In this document: piece by piece, positions 1-8,425 of the stretch | Layout of the letters: each line of letters starts with the position of its first letter | Position numbering within the stretch: the stretch's first letter is position 1 | Assembly (NCBI GenBank): GCA_965216915.1 | Contig: CBDCGS010000011.1 | Span: 1,054,001-1,118,000, forward strand | DNA length: 64,000 nt | Reading direction: 5' to 3' | DNA from: CBDCGS01 sp965216915 | GTDB taxonomy: Bacteria > Pseudomonadota > Alphaproteobacteria > UBA828 | Position numbers and translations under genes: made by a program | Notes under the pieces: generated by a model | What the model saw: the letters and a program-made list of their open reading frames with translations, nothing else | Databases searched by the model: none | Told to the model about the DNA's origin: nothing

Positions 1-1949
1 TGGACGTCGATCGGCTCGATCTCGAGCACCATCAAGCCCGCCTCAACGGTCGCAAGGTCGAGGATGTCGTTGATCAGCGAGAGCAGATATTGCGACGATT
101 CCAGGATGCCGTTGATGTATTCCTGCTGGCGATCGTTGAGTTGGCCGAAATACTGGTTCGCGAGGATCTCGGTGAAACCGATGACGGTGTTGAGCGGCGT
201 GCGAAGCTCGTAGGAGACGTTCGCGATGAACTCCGACTTGAGGCGGTCGGCGGTCTCCAGGGCCTCCGTGCGCTCGCGCAGTGCGCGTTCCACCTGAACG
301 CTGTCGGTAACGTCGAGATAGGTGATCAGCGTCGCACCATCGGGCAGCGGAACGTACGCACAATCGAGGACGCGTTCGTCACCACGTTGCAGGCGCTCGA
401 CCGAGCGCTGCCGCTCGGAAATGCGTCCGATCTGGTCGCCTCGGTAGTCGTCCCAGTCGTCGGTGGCGTCCAACAGCGCACGTGTCTCGTCGAGAATCTC
501 GCCAATGTGGGGTTCGTCGGTCAGCCATTGCGGGTCGAGCGACCACATCTCGGCGTAGCCCGGATTGGACAATTTGAGGCGGCCATCCGCGCCGAACACG
601 GCCACGGCTTCGTGGAGATTGTCGAGGGTCGCGCGGCGCACCGCCGTGAGGGTGCTGTGCCGTCGCTCGAGGGCAAACCGATCCGTGACGTCCTGGGTCA
701 TGAACAGTAGGCCACCAAACGGATGCGGTGACACGATATTGCGAAGCGCGGCGCCATCCGGCAAATGGAGCACGTCCTCGATCGGCTCGGTGACATCGGT
801 GAAGAGGTCGAGCGTGCCGCGCTTGTAGGCGCGCCAGTCGGCCTGTTCGGGAAGGCGCCGTTTTTCCCGCTGAGCCTCGAGAACCTCGTTGAGCGTTGGC
901 TCCGTGGCGAGCCACTTCTCGTCGAGCCGGAAGAGCTTGACGAACTCGCTGTTGAAAAAGATCAGGCGCGTGTTTGCGGCGTAGATCGCGATCGCGGTGT
1001 TGAGCGCCTCGAGAACCTCGGCATGGGCTTCGGTGTGGCGTTTGAGATCGGCCTCGGCATGCTCCACATCCGTGACGTCGCGCGCCCAGCCGACGACACC
1101 CCCTTCCCCATCCGGCGTCTCGGCAATCTCGAAGAGCCGCCGCTCGCCGCCGACGATGACGTGGCGGCGTCGCGCAGCGGCCGCGCCGGATGCCAGAGCT
1201 TCACGCGCGGGTTGCTGGCGATCCTCCGCAGGCAGGTTCGGGACGAGCTCAACATTTCCTTCCGCGACGGCATCCGAGTCTGGCGTGTCCACCGCCGTGC
1301 AGTAGGCGCGATTGCACCACGCGATCGATAGATCATCCCCGCTCCGCGACCAGATCGGCAGGGCGAGGACGTCGAGGACCGCGCTGAGCCGGTGGGCTTG
1401 CGCATCGAGCGCGGCCATGCGGGCCTCGGCCTCGGCGATCCGGTCGCGGCAGAGCGTATCGTCGCGCACGACGAGGCTATGGCCCTCTCTCTCATTGGCC
1501 GCGCCCACCACCTCGTAGGCGCGACCGCTCCCCTCGGTGAGACAATGCAGGCGAAAGCTTTCGCTGGTGCCGGCCTCTCCGTCCAAGGCCTCGCGGAGCG
1601 CGTCTCGGTCGGACGGCCGGATGGCCTGATCGAACTCGTCGGCCATGGCGCGCGCGCCCCAGGTGCGCTGTCCCGAGATCAGCGGGTCGCCGAGAACCGC
1701 GATTCCGGCCTCGCCGAGGGCGCGGTCGACGCGCTCTTTCTCGCGTTCGGTCCGTTGCTCGGCGTTGTCCACACCTTGCCGCATGCGGCGCAGGCGAAGA
1801 AGCGTCGCCAAGGCCGCCACAATGCCGAGCACGGCCACCGCGCTCGTACCGACGAGCGCGGATTCGGCCGGCTCCCACGCGGCGAAAGCGCTGCGCGAGG
1901 TCGTCCCGGCCACAACGAAGAAGAGGGCGAAAGCCGCCCGATCGATCAT
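1..1949 (-). CDS. divL: DivL-like sensor pseudokinase with PAS domains, C-terminus cut by window edge
   Basis: A sensor-kinase-like protein, read from the minus strand in a frame that runs off the left edge. From the ATG at 1949 it starts with a hydrophobic stretch, then a second membrane segment near residues 35-52 and a basic/coiled linker. Several PAS-like regions follow, roughly residues 60-160, 190-290, 310-420 and 430-555. The HisKA helix begins near residue 570. Its phospho-acceptor motif reads NVSYELRTPL, with Tyr580 (codon TAC, 210-212) where histidine kinases have His. That substitution is the hallmark of Caulobacter DivL, a CckA/CtrA pathway regulator. The HATPase domain lies beyond the window. 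It is downstream of and on the same strand as ahcY, 91 bp away. The family call is firm; the cell-cycle role is inferred from DivL. Confidence 0.88.
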   Translation of the reverse strand, partial: MIDRAAFALFFVVAGTTSRSAFAAWEPAESALVGTSAVAVLGIVAALATLLRLRRMRQGVDNAEQRTEREKERVDRALGEAGIAVLGDPLISGQRTWGARAMADEFDQAIRPSDRDALREALDGEAGTSESFRLHCLTEGSGRAYEVVGAANEREGHSLVVRDDTLCRDRIAEAEARMAALDAQAHRLSAVLDVLALPIWSRSGDDLSIAWCNRAYCTAVDTPDSDAVAEGNVELVPNLPAEDRQQPAREALASGAAAARRRHVIVGGERRLFEIAETPDGEGGVVGWARDVTDVEHAEADLKRHTEAHAEVLEALNTAIAIYAANTRLIFFNSEFVKLFRLDEKWLATEPTLNEVLEAQREKRRLPEQADWRAYKRGTLDLFTDVTEPIEDVLHLPDGAALRNIVSPHPFGGLLFMTQDVTDRFALERRHSTLTAVRRATLDNLHEAVAVFGADGRLKLSNPGYAEMWSLDPQWLTDEPHIGEILDETRALLDATDDWDDYRGDQIGRISERQRSVERLQRGDERVLDCAYVPLPDGATLITYLDVTDSVQVERALRERTEALETADRLKSEFIANVSYELRTPLNTVIGFTEILANQYFGQLNDRQQEYINGILESSQYLLSLINDILDLATVEAGLMVLEIEPIDV

Positions 1950-2040
1950 AGGCTTCGGCTCAAAGATCCGAGAATCGCCGAATCTTAGGGTCGAAGACGG
2001 TAAACGACAAGTAAACCCCGGGTCAGCAAATCAAACACGC

Positions 2041-3336
2041 TCAATATCGGTAGTGGTCCGATTTGAAGGGACCCTCGGGCGATATCCCGATATACGCGGC
2101 CTGTTTCGCGGAGAGCTTGGTCATTTTCGCGCCAAGCTTCGGCAAGTGAAGCGCGGCGACCTTCTCATCGAGGTGCTTCGGGAGGGTGTACACACGATTT
2201 TCGTAGCGTCCGTGGTTGTTCCAAAGCTCGATCTGGGCGAGCACCTGGTTCGAGAAGGACGTGCTCATCACGAACGACGGGTGCCCGGTGGCGCAACCAA
2301 GGTTCACGAGGCGCCCCTTTGCGAGCACGATGAGGCGTTTTCCGTCGGGAAATTCGACCTCGTCGACCTGAGGCTTCACCTCTTCCCACTTGTAGTTCTC
2401 CAGCGCCTCGATCTGAATCTCCGAATCGAAGTGGCCGATGTTGCAGACGATCGCGCGGTCCTTCATTTGCCGCATGTGATCAAGGGTGATGACGTCGACG
2501 TTGCCGGTCGCCGTGACAAAGACGTCGGCGACGCCCGCGGCCTCATCCATGGTGGAAACCTCGTATCCTTCCATGGCCGCCTGCAAGGCGCAGATGGGGT
2601 CGATCTCGGTGACCACCACGCGTGCCCCCTGGCCGCGGAGAGATGCCGCGCAGCCTTTGCCGACGTCGCCATAGCCGTTCACCACCGCGATCTTCCCGGC
2701 AAGCATGACGTCGGTGGCGCGTTTGATCCCGTCGACGAGGCTTTCTCGGCAGCCATAGAGATTGTCGAACTTCGATTTCGTCACCGAATCATTGACGTTG
2801 ATCGCCGGCGCGGCCAGCGATCCATCCTTCTGCATCTCGTAGAGCCTGAGCACGCCCGTCGTGGTTTCTTCCGAGATTCCGCGGATCTCGGCCATGAGAT
2901 CCGGATGGCTGTCGTGCACGATCTTCGTCAGATCGCCCCCGTCGTCCAAGATCATGTTGGGTCGCCAACCGTCGTCACTGGTGATGGTGCGTTCGATGCA
3001 CCAGTCGTATTCCTCCTCGGTTTCCCCTTTCCAGGCGAAAACGGGCACACCCGTGGCGGCAATCGCGGCCGCTGCATGATCCTGTGTCGAGAAGATGTTG
3101 CAGGAGCTCCAGCGCAATGTCGCGCCAAGCGCGGTGAGCGTCTCGATCAGGACCGCTGTTTGGATCGTCATGTGGAGGCAGCCGGCGATGCGGGCGCCAG
3201 CGAGCGGTTGCGCGTCCCCATACTCGGCACGGAGCGCCATCAAGCCCGGCATTTCAGTCTCGGCGATCGCGATTTCCTTGCGCCCCCAATCGGCGAGCGA
3301 AAGGTCTTTGACTTTGTAGTCGGGGCTGTCGGCCAT
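2041..3336 (-). CDS. ahcY: adenosylhomocysteinase (S-adenosyl-L-homocysteine hydrolase)
   Basis: Cytosolic NAD-dependent enzyme that splits S-adenosylhomocysteine into adenosine and homocysteine, relieving inhibition of methyltransferases. The 431-residue product is of normal length for bacteria that lack the ~40-residue insert. Visible signatures are the substrate-binding GCLHMTIQTAVL near residue 52, the SSCNIFSTQDHAAAA stretch near residue 80, the NAD-binding GYGDVGKGCA Rossmann motif, and the conserved C-terminus ending DHYRY. It sits between ptsI (121 bp upstream) and the divL-like gene. This arrangement, a PTS/HPr kinase group next to ahcY, recurs in alphaproteobacteria. I looked for an SAH riboswitch in the leader and did not find a convincing one. 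Confidence 0.98.
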   Translation of the reverse strand: MADSPDYKVKDLSLADWGRKEIAIAETEMPGLMALRAEYGDAQPLAGARIAGCLHMTIQTAVLIETLTALGATLRWSSCNIFSTQDHAAAAIAATGVPVFAWKGETEEEYDWCIERTITSDDGWRPNMILDDGGDLTKIVHDSHPDLMAEIRGISEETTTGVLRLYEMQKDGSLAAPAINVNDSVTKSKFDNLYGCRESLVDGIKRATDVMLAGKIAVVNGYGDVGKGCAASLRGQGARVVVTEIDPICALQAAMEGYEVSTMDEAAGVADVFVTATGNVDVITLDHMRQMKDRAIVCNIGHFDSEIQIEALENYKWEEVKPQVDEVEFPDGKRLIVLAKGRLVNLGCATGHPSFVMSTSFSNQVLAQIELWNNHGRYENRVYTLPKHLDEKVAALHLPKLGAKMTKLSAKQAAYIGISPEGPFKSDHYRY

Positions 3337-3457
3337 GAATCGTTATCTCCGGGCGCTGCGCGCAGCAGGTGGGTGCGCTTCCGCACGTCCAGGGGTCAAG
3401 GTTGGGCGCGCGGTTTGTAGCATCAGGGCGCGCGGGCGCACAACTCCGGACGAACCT

Positions 3458-5263
3458 TCACTCGATCGTGTTGAAACGGTCGATGAGCGCGCCCACGTCC
3501 TCCGGGCCCGGCTGATCGAGCGCGCGCGTGGCGAGCGCTACCGCCTCACCCACGTCGAGCGCCAGGATGCGTTGCTTGACGCGGGGGAGGTGGGGCGGCG
3601 CCATCGACAGGTCGCGGAGGCCAAGCCCGAGGAGAAGCGCAGTGTAGCGGGGATTGCCGGCCATCTCGCCGCACAGATTGACCGGGATCTTCGCTTCTTG
3701 GGCCGCGCGGGTCGCGAACCGGATCAAACGCAGCACCGCAGGGTGGAGCGGGTCGTAGAGGTGCGCCACCTGCTCATCGCCCCTGTCGATCGCCAGCGTG
3801 TACATCGTCAGATCGTTCGTGCCGATCGAGAAATAATCGCAAACGCCCGCCAGCGCGTCGGCCGCAAGGGCAGCGCCCGGCGTCTCGATCATGATCCCGA
3901 CCGGCGGCAGGGGGTCCGCGATCGGGATGCCCGCGCGGTTCAGGCGATCCACCACGCTTGACAGGAGCGTATGAACGCGGGCCACCTCATCGACGGTGGT
4001 GATCATCGGCAAGAGAACGCGCACGGGCCCGTGAGCGCCGGCTCGCAGGATCGCGGCGAGCTGCGCCCGCATCAACGCTTCAACCTTGAGCGAGAGGCGG
4101 ATGGCGCGCAGCCCGAGGGCGGGATTGACGCTCGGCGAGATGTGCTCACCCAGCGAATAGGCGAGCTTGTCTGAACCCGCGTCGAGGGTACGGACGGTCA
4201 CAGGCGCGCCCTTCATGCCCTCGACGATCTCCTTGAGGACGACATATTGCTCGTCCTCGCTCGGCGGCTTCTCGCGGTTCATGTAGAGAAACTCGCTCCG
4301 CAACAAGCCGACTCCCTCGGCGCCGGCTTGGCGTGCAAAGTCAAGCTCACTCGGGAGTTCGAGGTTGCACTGAAGCACGATCCGAACATCGTCGCGGGCA
4401 ACAGCCGGCACCGCGCGGAGCCGCGCGAGCTGGCGCCGTCGCCTCAGTAGCGCCTCGCGCCGGCGCTCATATTTCGCGATCGTCCCCTCGGTCGGGTTGA
4501 CCACGATCTCGCCGCGCACCCCATCGACAACAATGCGATCGCCAGGCCGCACCGCGCCGGCGATGTTCGGCACGCCGAGCACCGCGGGCAGGCCGAGCGA
4601 GCGGGCCATGATCGCCGTATGCCCTTCGGCGCCACCGACCGCGGTCGCGAAACCGCCGATCCGCTTCGGGTCCATGAGCGCCGTATCGGCGGGCGTGATC
4701 TCCTCGGCGACGATGATGGTGCCCGGCGCGAGGTTCGAAAATGCCGTGTATCCTGCCCGTGTAAGGTTTCGCACGAGGCGTGCGCTGACCTCCCGAACGT
4801 CGGCGATCTTGCCGGCGAGATAGCTGTCCTCCATACCGGCGAAGGCCTGGGCGATCTCGGAAAGCTGCGCTTGGACCGCGGCTTCGGCGTTGATCCGGTG
4901 TTCGCGGATGCGTGCCTCGACGCCGCGCACGAGCCGCGAACCCGACAACATCTGAAGATGGGCGTCGAGCAAATAATGAAGCTCCTCGGCGGCGGCCTCG
5001 GGAAGGGCTGCGGCTTTGGTTCGAAGCTTCTTGACCTGCTTGGACGATTCTTCGACTGCGCTGTCGAAGCGCGCGACCTCGGCGGCCACGTCGGCGGCCT
5101 CGATCGTATATTCAGGCACGTCGATAAGGCCGCGTTCGACGACATGCGCCGGGCCGATCGCGATTCCGGCAGAGACGCCGAGCCCCTCGAAGGCCCGCTC
5201 GGGAGATTGGTCCCGAGACGGCGCCGGAGCCCGTGCGGAGGTTTGCGCGCGCCTAGTCTTCAT
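3458..5263 (-). CDS. ptsI: phosphoenolpyruvate-protein phosphotransferase (PTS enzyme I)
   Basis: Enzyme I, which takes phosphate from PEP and passes it to HPr. The start is taken at the ATG at 5263, overlapping the end of ptsH by 11 bp and giving 601 residues. The N-terminal swivelling domain carries the phospho-His motif GGAEGHTAIMARS near residue 215. The C-terminal PEP-binding barrel shows GTNDLTMYTLAIDRGD and the Cys/Glu-containing LCGEMAG. There is no N-terminal GAF domain, so this is the plain EI form and not the longer nitrogen-type EI (PtsP). With only EIIA-type partners in sight it probably feeds a regulatory phosphorelay; that role is inferred. Confidence 0.95.
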   Translation of the reverse strand: MKTRRAQTSARAPAPSRDQSPERAFEGLGVSAGIAIGPAHVVERGLIDVPEYTIEAADVAAEVARFDSAVEESSKQVKKLRTKAAALPEAAAEELHYLLDAHLQMLSGSRLVRGVEARIREHRINAEAAVQAQLSEIAQAFAGMEDSYLAGKIADVREVSARLVRNLTRAGYTAFSNLAPGTIIVAEEITPADTALMDPKRIGGFATAVGGAEGHTAIMARSLGLPAVLGVPNIAGAVRPGDRIVVDGVRGEIVVNPTEGTIAKYERRREALLRRRRQLARLRAVPAVARDDVRIVLQCNLELPSELDFARQAGAEGVGLLRSEFLYMNREKPPSEDEQYVVLKEIVEGMKGAPVTVRTLDAGSDKLAYSLGEHISPSVNPALGLRAIRLSLKVEALMRAQLAAILRAGAHGPVRVLLPMITTVDEVARVHTLLSSVVDRLNRAGIPIADPLPPVGIMIETPGAALAADALAGVCDYFSIGTNDLTMYTLAIDRGDEQVAHLYDPLHPAVLRLIRFATRAAQEAKIPVNLCGEMAGNPRYTALLLGLGLRDLSMAPPHLPRVKQRILALDVGEAVALATRALDQPGPEDVGALIDRFNTIE

Positions 5264-5531
5264 CGAACTTGTTGACCACGAGGGCGGACAAGGCGTCGAG
5301 TGCATCCGCCGCTTCCTTTCCGCTGGCCTCGATGTGGATCTCCGCGCCCGGACCGGCTGCGAGCATCATCAGTCCAAGGATGGAAACGCCCGAAACACGC
5401 GTGCCGTTGCACGAGACGTTGATTTCGGCATCGAATTGAGACGCCGTTTTCACGAACTTCGCCGCTGCGCGGGCGTGAAGGCCCAGCGTGTTGCTGATCA
5501 TGCATGCGCTGCGTCGCACGGGCACGCTCAT
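5253..5531 (-). CDS. ptsH: HPr-family phosphocarrier protein
   Basis: A 92-residue HPr-like phosphocarrier. The active-site motif LGLHARAA places the phospho-His at residue 19. The sequence VSGVSILGLMML contains the serine equivalent to Ser46, the residue phosphorylated by HPr kinase, which fits with hprK being encoded nearby. The ATG at 5531 is preferred over upstream in-frame starts because it gives the normal HPr length and begins 17 bp after the ptsL stop codon. Its 3' end overlaps the start of ptsI, so translation of the two is probably coupled. The gene may equally be called an NPr-type carrier, since no sugar permease is linked. Confidence 0.93.
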   Translation of the reverse strand: MSVPVRRSACMISNTLGLHARAAAKFVKTASQFDAEINVSCNGTRVSGVSILGLMMLAAGPGAEIHIEASGKEAADALDALSALVVNKFDED

Positions 5532-5547
5532 CGCATCGCCGGGCACG

Positions 5548-5958
5548 TCACGTCCCTTCTCGACCCTCGAGCAGGCTGCTCGCAACGTTGATGTATTTTC
5601 GGCCCGCTTCCTGCGCACATGCGACGGCATCTTGAAGATTGTTTGTATCGCGCATGCCCGCGAGTTTGATCAGCATCGGCAAATTCATGCCCGCGATGAC
5701 CTCGACCTTGGCCTGATCCATCACGGAAATCGCCAGGTTCGAAGGCGTGCCGCCAAACATATCGGTCAAAAGGATCACGCCATTGCCGTCGTCCACGGCG
5801 GCGACCGCCTCGAGGATGTCGGCGCGGCGCTGTTCCATGTCGTCGTCGGAACCGATGCAAATGGCACGCGTGCTCTCTTGCGGGCCGACGACATGTTCAG
5901 TCGCGGCGACGAATTCCTCGGCCAAGCGGCCGTGGGTGACCAACACCAATCCGATCAT
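5548..5958 (-). CDS. ptsL: mannose-type PTS EIIA domain protein
   Basis: A free-standing 136-residue EIIA of the mannose (Man) superfamily. It starts MIGLVLVTHG, with the phosphorylatable His9, and carries the FGGTPSNLA motif typical of the fold. Alphaproteobacteria commonly encode this protein (ManX/PtsL) with HPr and HPr kinase but without EIIB or EIIC. It is then thought to act as a phosphorylation-state sensor rather than in sugar uptake. Its ATG overlaps the rapZ stop (ATGA) by 4 bp, and ptsH follows 17 bp after its own stop. No cognate permease is encoded in the window. Confidence 0.92.
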   Translation of the reverse strand: MIGLVLVTHGRLAEEFVAATEHVVGPQESTRAICIGSDDDMEQRRADILEAVAAVDDGNGVILLTDMFGGTPSNLAISVMDQAKVEVIAGMNLPMLIKLAGMRDTNNLQDAVACAQEAGRKYINVASSLLEGREGT

Positions 5959-6893
5959 GTGTTCTTACCGACCTGCCTTTTCGATTTTCGCGCGCGTTTC
6001 ACAGGCGCCGCGCCGTGGCTTCGCGCCCCGATGTCCCGATGACGGATGTCGACCGAATGATCGGGTCCCTTGAGCGTTTCGGCAAGCCGCTCCGCCACAA
6101 AAACCGATCGGTGGCGGCCGCCCGTGCATCCGACCGCGATCGTGAGGTAGGACTTTCCCTCGCGCTCATAAGCCGGGAGCAGCGCGCTGAGCAAACTGAC
6201 GACCGCGTCGAAGAATGGCTCAAAGGTCGGGTCGGCCGCGACATAGGCGCCGACCACCGCGTCGAGCCCCGTGCCCTCTCGCAGGTCTTCGACGTAATAG
6301 GGGTTTGCCAAGAAACGAACGTCGAAGACGAGATCGGCCTCCGGCGGGAGCCCATTGCGATAGGCGAATGAGGTGACGAAGACGGCCAGCCGTCGGCCGC
6401 CTTTCCGATCGAAGCGTGCGCGTATCATCGCGCGGAGATCGTGATTGGCGAGACCGCTCGTATCGATCGTTACGTCGGCTCGCATGCGAAACCACATCAA
6501 GAGCTCGCGCTCGCGCCGGATTCCATCGTTCACCGGCCGATCGTGGGCGAGCGGATGCCGCCGACGCGTCTCCGTGAACCGGCGGCGCAGAACCTCATCC
6601 TCGCAATCGAGAAACAGCATCGTGATATCGCGCGCCGGGTCATCCAGGAGCGGTGCGACATACTGCTCGAATTGGTTTGTATCGAAGCCGCGCGTTCGCG
6701 AGTCGATGCACAATGCCAACGGCCGCAGCGGGCCCTCGCGAATGTCGGCATGCACAACCGTCTCGAGCAGCGAGAGGGGAAGATTGTCGACCGCCTCGTG
6801 GTCAAGGTCCTCGAGGATCTTGAGGGCGGAGGTCTTGCCCGCGCCCGAAAGGCCGGTCACGAGAACGACCGGGCGCGCCTGCGGTTCGCTCAC
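5955..6893 (-). CDS. rapZ: RapZ/YvcJ-family nucleotide-binding protein
   Basis: A 312-residue P-loop protein of the RapZ family. The Walker A motif GLSGAGKT lies at about residues 14-21. The C-terminal region holds the family motif CTGGRHRSVF. In enterobacteria RapZ is an RNA-binding adaptor controlling GlmS synthesis through small RNAs; in alphaproteobacteria the target is not established. The start is taken as the GTG at 6893, which overlaps the hprK stop by 4 bp (GTGA). Upstream in-frame starts would run back into hprK. The 3' end overlaps ptsL by 4 bp. Placement between hprK and ptsL suggests a link to PTS signalling. Confidence 0.93.
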   Translation of the reverse strand: MSEPQARPVVLVTGLSGAGKTSALKILEDLDHEAVDNLPLSLLETVVHADIREGPLRPLALCIDSRTRGFDTNQFEQYVAPLLDDPARDITMLFLDCEDEVLRRRFTETRRRHPLAHDRPVNDGIRRERELLMWFRMRADVTIDTSGLANHDLRAMIRARFDRKGGRRLAVFVTSFAYRNGLPPEADLVFDVRFLANPYYVEDLREGTGLDAVVGAYVAADPTFEPFFDAVVSLLSALLPAYEREGKSYLTIAVGCTGGRHRSVFVAERLAETLKGPDHSVDIRHRDIGARSHGAAPVKRARKSKRQVGKNT

Positions 6894-7342
6894 GACTCCG
6901 CGGCCATGCGCTGCAGCTCGGGGCTCGTGGCGAGCGACAAGGCCAACCGAAGCTTCGCCACCGCCGAGGCTTCGAAGGGTGCGATAAAGGCGCGCGGGAG
7001 TGGGAGTCCCACGATCTCCGTGCTCGCCGACCCGGCATCCGGCATGCGCTCGATTTCGCTCGCCGACGACAAATCGGCGACGAGCCGAAGCGGCACGGAG
7101 GCTTGATGGCCAATGCGAAAGATGCCGAGACCTCGCACCTCGAGCAGCCCCGCAAGGCAAGAGGGGGCCGATGCTACAACCACTCCGTCGGTGGGTGCGA
7201 GGGTGACCCGGTCATCGGCAACCAAATGCGCGCCCTCGTCGATCAGTCTGAGTGCGAGGTCGGATTTCCCGGCGCCGGATGGCCCGCGGATTAGCACGCC
7301 GTGCCCTCCGAGGGCGACACAACTCGCATGGATGGTTTCCAT
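6890..7342 (-). CDS. hprK: HPr kinase/phosphorylase, short alphaproteobacterial form
   Basis: HPr serine kinase of about 150 residues, corresponding only to the catalytic C-terminal domain of the Firmicutes enzyme. The P-loop RGPSGAGKSDLAL is at about residues 19-31, and the HprK-like EVRGLGIF stretch lies near the middle. The short form is typical of alphaproteobacteria. The ATG at 7342 was chosen because the longer frame back to 7465 would overlap ptsN and adds low-complexity Pro/Arg sequence. The likely substrate is the serine of the HPr encoded three genes downstream. It overlaps rapZ by 4 bp. Confidence 0.92.
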   Translation of the reverse strand: METIHASCVALGGHGVLIRGPSGAGKSDLALRLIDEGAHLVADDRVTLAPTDGVVVASAPSCLAGLLEVRGLGIFRIGHQASVPLRLVADLSSASEIERMPDAGSASTEIVGLPLPRAFIAPFEASAVAKLRLALSLATSPELQRMAAES

Positions 7343-7385
7343 CGCGCTTCCGATCGTTCGCTGGTCGGCACCCGGCGCGCCTCGC

Positions 7386-7850
7386 TCAGGCGGCGGATGC
7401 CTCCATGGGTTCCGTGAGCACGGCAAAAAGCGCCTCGGCGCTTTCAGCCCCGCGCAAGCGCTCAAGCACCTGCTCGTCGCGCAGACGGCGCGAGACGCGT
7501 GCGAGCGCCTTGAGATGGTCGGCGCCGGCGCCCTCCGGTGCGAGCAACAGGAACACCAAATCGACCGGACGTTCGTCGATCGCCTCGAACTCGATCGGCT
7601 CGTGCAGGCGTGCGAACACTGCCGTCAGTTGCTCGAGCTCTGTAAGCTTGCCGTGCGGAATCGCGACCCCGTTGCCGACGCCGGTTGATCCGAGCCGCTC
7701 GCGTTCGAGAAGGACATCGAAGATGACCCGCTCATGGAGCTGCGTCAGGCTGCTCGCGAGTGTCGAAAGCTCCTGCAGGGCTTGCTTCTTGCTGCCGGCG
7801 CGCAGGTCTGCGACGACGCCCTCAAGCGACAAAAGTTCTGTGATCTCCAT
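7386..7850 (-). CDS. ptsN: PTS IIA-like nitrogen regulatory protein (EIIA-Ntr)
   Basis: A 154-residue EIIA-Ntr protein. The phosphorylation-site motif GVAIPHGKL contains His66. The surrounding fold of the fructose/mannitol EIIA type is complete. PtsN is a regulatory output of the nitrogen PTS, affecting potassium transport, phosphate signalling and other targets in proteobacteria. It is encoded next to hpf and rpoN, the classic rpoN-hpf-ptsN order. With ptsL it gives this run two different EIIA outputs for one EI/HPr pair. hprK begins 43 bp downstream. Confidence 0.95.
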   Translation of the reverse strand: MEITELLSLEGVVADLRAGSKKQALQELSTLASSLTQLHERVIFDVLLERERLGSTGVGNGVAIPHGKLTELEQLTAVFARLHEPIEFEAIDERPVDLVFLLLAPEGAGADHLKALARVSRRLRDEQVLERLRGAESAEALFAVLTEPMEASAA

Positions 7851-7971
7851 CCCCCCAAGCGCGCTCTATCATCGTTATGAAGGCCCCTGTTCGCAGTGCC
7901 TGCGTTGTCGCCTGGCCCACCCGTTTCAGCGGTTGTGAAGCGGCGCCGGTCGGAGTGCCGCTCGCCGATGC

Positions 7972-8307
7972 CTATCCTTGTTGCTGGATTGCGTGCGCTT
8001 GACGCGCCTCCTTGTGATGATCCCGAAGCTTCCGTTTGTGACGTCGCATCCGTTTTTCCAATCGATCGGCTGCGGCCATGAAGCTCGCGAGTATGTCTCC
8101 TGCCTCCGCATGGCTTTGAAAGCTGATGCCATGACCGACATGAATGGTCAGGTCGGTCCTGGTGAGGTGTGCCACCTTCTCAAACACCACCTGAGATTCG
8201 ATGGCACTGGTAAAATACTTGTCGACGGCGCCGCTCAGACGTTTTTCGACCTGTCCGCGAATCCTGTCGTTAACGTCCAAATGCCGTGCTTTGACGGTGA
8301 TCTGCAT
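7972..8307 (-). CDS. hpf: ribosome hibernation promoting factor, short form
   Basis: HPF/RaiA-family protein that binds the 30S decoding region and helps inactivate ribosomes in stationary phase. The 111-residue product covers the single beta-alpha-beta-beta-beta-alpha domain, beginning MQITVKARHLDVND and ending in a basic helix followed by a Gln-rich tail. It lacks the ~55-residue C-terminal dimerisation domain of long HPF, which is the form usually found in alphaproteobacteria. I found no frame downstream that would supply the missing domain in the 121 bp before ptsN. It lies between rpoN and ptsN, as in many proteobacteria. Confidence 0.93.
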   Translation of the reverse strand: MQITVKARHLDVNDRIRGQVEKRLSGAVDKYFTSAIESQVVFEKVAHLTRTDLTIHVGHGISFQSHAEAGDILASFMAAADRLEKRMRRHKRKLRDHHKEARQAHAIQQQG

Positions 8308-8425
8308 GATCTGCCCTCGCCGTTCGGTCTATTGCACGGTATGTCGGAATTGTAGGCGAAACTGACAAGGCCGAAAACCCAACAGCCCACACGGACTTTT
8401 TTGCCCGCCGTTACCGGCAGTTAGA

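Noticed and set aside
1645..3420. 591-codon open frame on the plus strand
   Set aside because: It lies antisense to divL and ahcY, whose minus-strand products have clear family motifs. Long antisense frames are expected in GC-rich DNA.
3337..3457. SAH or SAM riboswitch in the ahcY leader
   Set aside because: No match to the conserved cores I know of these riboswitches. The GC-rich hairpins are not specific. A covariance-model search would settle it.
7851..7971. Frameshifted C-terminal domain of long HPF
   Set aside because: The spacer encodes at most 40 residues and no frame resembles the dimerisation domain.
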